Part shown: in pieces, positions 13,381 through 16,257 of the stretch | Layout of the letters: each line of letters opens with the position of its first letter | How positions within the stretch are numbered: the stretch's first letter is position 1 | Source of the DNA: Cyclobacteriaceae bacterium | GTDB taxonomy: Bacteria; Bacteroidota; Bacteroidia; Cytophagales; Cyclobacteriaceae | Assembly (NCBI GenBank): GCA_009885605.1 | Contig: VFKK01000330.1 | Span: forward strand, 1-16,257 | Direction of reading: 5' to 3' | DNA length: 16,257 nt | Notes under the pieces: model-generated | Databases searched by the model: none | Told to the model about the DNA's origin: nothing | Seen by the model: only the letters and a program-made list of their open reading frames with translations | Made by a program: the position numbers and the translations under genes

Positions 13381-16257
13381 ATGGCAAGTCTTTCAGAGAT
13401 CAGTATTAGTAGGCCGGTATTGGCCATTGTGATGTCCCTGGTGATTTTATTATTTGGGGGGATCGGTATCTCTTTATTGGGCATCAGAGAGTTTCCAAGT
13501 GTAGAGCCACCGGTGATCAGCGTGAGTACCAGCTACGTCGGTGCCAATGCGGATGTAATCGAAGCTCAGATTACAGAGCCATTGGAGGAGCAAATCAATG
13601 GTATCCAGGGTATCAAATCCATGACCTCAGTCAGTGCTGACGGACGAAGTAATATCACTGTCGAATTTGAAGTGGGCGGAGATTTGGAAGCTGCCGCAAA
13701 CGACGTAAGAGATAAGGTTGCCGGAGCACAAAGAAACCTTCCTCCTGATGCAGAACCTCCAGTTGTTGCAAAATCTGATGCTGATTCACAACCGATTTTT
13801 TTTCTGAATGTCAGCAGCAAATCCCGAAGTCTTCTTGAGATTTCGGATATAGCTAATAATATTTTTAAGGAAAGGCTTCAGACTATTCCTGGCGTAAGCC
13901 GGGTTCAGATTTGGGGAGAAAAAGCGTATGCCATCCGATTGAGAATGGATCCATTGAAGATGGCATCCTATGGCATCACTCCTCTGGATGTACTAAGTAA
14001 AGTTCAAAGTGAAAACATTGAGCTTCCTTCCGGAAGAATAGAAGGTCAAAATATAGAACTGTCAGTTCGTACTAAAAGTCGTTTGAGTTCCCCTCAGGAG
14101 TTCAATGATTTGATTATCAAAGAAGATCAAAATAACATCGTTCGTTTTCAGGATATTGGAAAAGCTGAACTTTCGGCTTTGAATGAGAAAACTGTTTTGA
14201 AGCGAAACGGAGTACCAATGCTAGCGGTTGTTTTGGTTCCGCTCCCGAATTCAAATAGCATCGAAATAGTAGATGAGTTATACCGCAGATTGGAGTTTAT
14301 CAAAAAAGATCTCCCGGCAGATATTGAAATTGTTATTGCATTCGATGGAACTCAATACATCCGAAGTTCAATAGCTGAAGTAGAGGAGACTATCATTACA
14401 GCTTTCATTTTGGTGGTAGCGATTATTTTTCTATTTCTTCGGGATTGGCGAACCACATTCATCCCTGTGATTACGATTCCGATCTCCTTGATTGGGGTGT
14501 TTTTCATTATGTACCTGATGGACTTTTCGATTAACGTCCTTACTCTTTTGGGGATTGTACTCTCAATCGGACTGGTAGTAGATGATGCGATTGTAGTTTT
14601 AGAAAATATCTATTCGAGGATTGAAAAAGGGGAAAGTCCGTTAGAAGCTGCCAAAAAAGGTTCTGAGGAAATCTTCTTCGCTGTTATCGCCACTACTGTT
14701 GCGTTGGCAGCGGTATTTCTTCCGGTTATTTTCCTGACAGGTACTACTGGTAGACTTTTCCGTGAATTCGGTATCGTGGTAGCAGGATCTGTAATTATCT
14801 CAGCTTTTGTAGCATTGACCATGACTCCGATGCTAAGCGCGAGAATGCTAAAAAGAAGAGAAAAACATAACTGGTTTTACAATTTTACTGAGCCTGGCTT
14901 TGTGTGGTTAAATGATGCTTATGACAGATCACTGAGCTGGTTCATGAAATTCAAATGGGTTTCGTTTGTTCTAATTGGCTTCATGGGAATCGGTATTTAT
15001 TTTTTGATTACTAATCTCAAGACCGAGCTTGTCCCTATGGAAGACAGAAGCGAGGTTAGGATAAATCTTGCAGGACCTGAGGGAGCTACTTTTGGGTATA
15101 TGGATCGGGTAATCGATGATATGGTGACGCAATTTGAGTCCGAAATGCCAAAAGAGGAAGTTGATGGACTAATCTCAGTTACTTCGCCGGGTTTTGGAAC
15201 AGCCAATACAAATTCAGGATTTTTAAGATTTATTTTAACTGACGCAGACAAGAGGTCCCGAACTCAGCAACAAATCTTTGAGGATATCAACGTCAGGTTG
15301 AAAAAATTCACTTCGGTCAGAGCTTCGGCTTCTCAGCCTCAGTCAATTGGAGACAGAAGAGGAGGGCTACCTGTTCAATATGTGATTCAAGCCAATTCGC
15401 TTGAAGAATTGAAGGAAGTGATTCCACCATTTATGGAGAAAATCGGTCAAAGTCAGGCCTTCATTTTCTCTGATATCAATTTGAAGTTTACCAAACCGGA
15501 ACTTGAAATAGAAATAGACAGGGAGAAAGCCAGAAATATTGGAGTTTCCGTTCAGGAAATTGCCCGTACGCTACAGTTATCCTATTCAGGCCAGCGTTTT
15601 GCGTATTTCATCATGAATGGTAAACAATATCAGGTGGTAGGTGAAATGCAATTGCAGGATAGAAACGAGCCAATAAATCTCCGGATGCTCTACGTGCGTG
15701 CAGAGAATGGACAACTCGTTCAGCTTGATAACTTGGTGAAGGTGAAGGAAAGAAGTACTCCCCCTCAGTTGTATCGTTACAATCGATTTGTGAGTGCTAC
15801 AATTTCAGCCAATTTGGCAACCGGTTACACAATCGGAGACGGTTTGGATGAAATGGATCGGGTAGCAGCAGAAGTTTTGGATGATTCCTATGCCACAGAT
15901 GTGGCTGGTCCATCCAAGGAATTCCGTGAGAGTTCAAACAGTTTGCTTTTTGCGTTTGTGTTCGCTTTGGTGTTGATCTATCTGGTGCTTTCGGCTCAAT
16001 TCGAAAGCTTCATGGATCCGCTTACGATCATGTTTACAGTTCCTTTGGCATTGTTTGGAGCATTATTTACACTTTGGATTTTCAATTTTACCCTGAATAT
16101 CTTTAGCCAGATCGGGATCATCATGTTGATCGGTCTGGTCACCAAAAATGGTATCCTTATCGTTGAATTTGCAAATCAACGGAAAGATGAGGGAATGTCT
16201 CCTGAAGAAGCAATTTTCGGTGCAGCTGTGGCCCGATTCCGTCCGATTCTCATGACC
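13381..16257 (+). CDS. RND efflux permease subunit (AcrB/HAE-1-like), 3' end beyond the window
   Basis: An open frame of 959 codons runs from ATG 13381 to the last base of the window with no stop. The family is about 1020-1060 residues, so some 60-100 codons are missing. It is a proton-driven inner-membrane trimeric exporter. The N terminus (SLSEISISRPVLAIVMSLV) forms TM1. A first large periplasmic loop follows, with YVGANADVIEAQITEPLE and the RDKVAGAQRNLP porter segment. TM4 contains the proton-relay pair D401-D402 in GLVVDDAIVVLEN. The second periplasmic loop lies about residues 540-855. TM10 carries K922 in LVTKNGILIVEF. These are the equivalents of AcrB D407, D408 and K940, so the pump should be proton-coupled. 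The charged pair in TM4 and the sequence overall fit multidrug or amphiphile exporters rather than heavy-metal ones. It is adjacent to and one base after the adaptor gene; an outer-membrane factor gene may follow outside the window. Confidence 0.95.
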   Translation, partial: MASLSEISISRPVLAIVMSLVILLFGGIGISLLGIREFPSVEPPVISVSTSYVGANADVIEAQITEPLEEQINGIQGIKSMTSVSADGRSNITVEFEVGGDLEAAANDVRDKVAGAQRNLPPDAEPPVVAKSDADSQPIFFLNVSSKSRSLLEISDIANNIFKERLQTIPGVSRVQIWGEKAYAIRLRMDPLKMASYGITPLDVLSKVQSENIELPSGRIEGQNIELSVRTKSRLSSPQEFNDLIIKEDQNNIVRFQDIGKAELSALNEKTVLKRNGVPMLAVVLVPLPNSNSIEIVDELYRRLEFIKKDLPADIEIVIAFDGTQYIRSSIAEVEETIITAFILVVAIIFLFLRDWRTTFIPVITIPISLIGVFFIMYLMDFSINVLTLLGIVLSIGLVVDDAIVVLENIYSRIEKGESPLEAAKKGSEEIFFAVIATTVALAAVFLPVIFLTGTTGRLFREFGIVVAGSVIISAFVALTMTPMLSARMLKRREKHNWFYNFTEPGFVWLNDAYDRSLSWFMKFKWVSFVLIGFMGIGIYFLITNLKTELVPMEDRSEVRINLAGPEGATFGYMDRVIDDMVTQFESEMPKEEVDGLISVTSPGFGTANTNSGFLRFILTDADKRSRTQQQIFEDINVRLKKFTSVRASASQPQSIGDRRGGLPVQYVIQANSLEELKEVIPPFMEKIGQSQAFIFSDINLKFTKPELEIEIDREKARNIGVSVQEIARTLQLSYSGQRFAYFIMNGKQYQVVGEMQLQDRNEPINLRMLYVRAENGQLVQLDNLVKVKERSTPPQLYRYNRFVSATISANLATGYTIGDGLDEMDRVAAEVLDDSYATDVAGPSKEFRESSNSLLFAFVFALVLIYLVLSAQFESFMDPLTIMFTVPLALFGALFTLWIFNFTLNIFSQIGIIMLIGLVTKNGILIVEFANQRKDEGMSPEEAIFGAAVARFRPILMT

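Noticed and set aside
1..16257. CRISPR array, insertion sequence, prophage, toxin-antitoxin or defence cluster
   Set aside because: I found no regularly spaced repeats, transposase or integrase, terminal inverted repeats around genes, or small paired genes. The gene content is mostly housekeeping and envelope functions.

Overview
The window reads as chromosomal DNA from a Bacteroidota bacterium, most likely a cytophagalean of the Cyclobacteriaceae/Algoriphagus type. This is inferred from several signs: the moderately AT-rich composition, the Bacteroidota-type -7 box (TAnnTTTG) upstream of some genes, the Oar-like TonB-dependent receptor with an N-terminal carboxypeptidase-regulatory-like domain, and protein family variants typical of the phylum. 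No rRNA, tRNA, CRISPR array, insertion sequence or phage gene is visible.

Layout. Bases 1-247 hold no gene but carry a perfect 10-bp inverted repeat and short direct repeats. A CNNM/CBS (CorC/HlyC-type) membrane protein follows (248-1522, +). It converges on the 23S rRNA pseudouridine synthase rluF (1551-2291, -), which lies just downstream of an M23 peptidoglycan metallopeptidase (2361-3665, -). A 320-base divergent spacer with a long hairpin separates the peptidase from aspS (3986-5740, +). aspS ends in a textbook UUCG-loop terminator followed by a second inverted repeat, and faces a YhhN-family lysoplasmalogenase-like membrane protein (5816-6505, -). A repeat-rich divergent spacer then leads to a 1096-residue TonB-dependent receptor (6854-10144, +), also closed by a strong terminator. 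Next is a DUF481-type outer-membrane protein gene broken by about three frameshifts (10229-11282, +). The last block, all +, is an alpha/beta hydrolase (11496-12278), an RND periplasmic adaptor (12300-13379) and an RND inner-membrane pump (13381 to the window edge, incomplete).

How the genes work together. The adaptor and pump are separated by one base and form an efflux operon; the outer-membrane channel is not in the window and may lie downstream. The hydrolase starts 21 bases before this pair and could be cotranscribed. Most other genes are independent housekeeping or envelope genes: translation (aspS), ribosome modification (rluF), cell-wall remodelling (M23), lipid metabolism (YhhN) and outer-membrane transport (TonB receptor).

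Nothing here amounts to a new multi-gene system. The observations most worth following are the decaying DUF481 gene, the Cys-for-His substitution in the zinc site of the M23 peptidase, and the nested inverted and direct repeats upstream of the TonB receptor.
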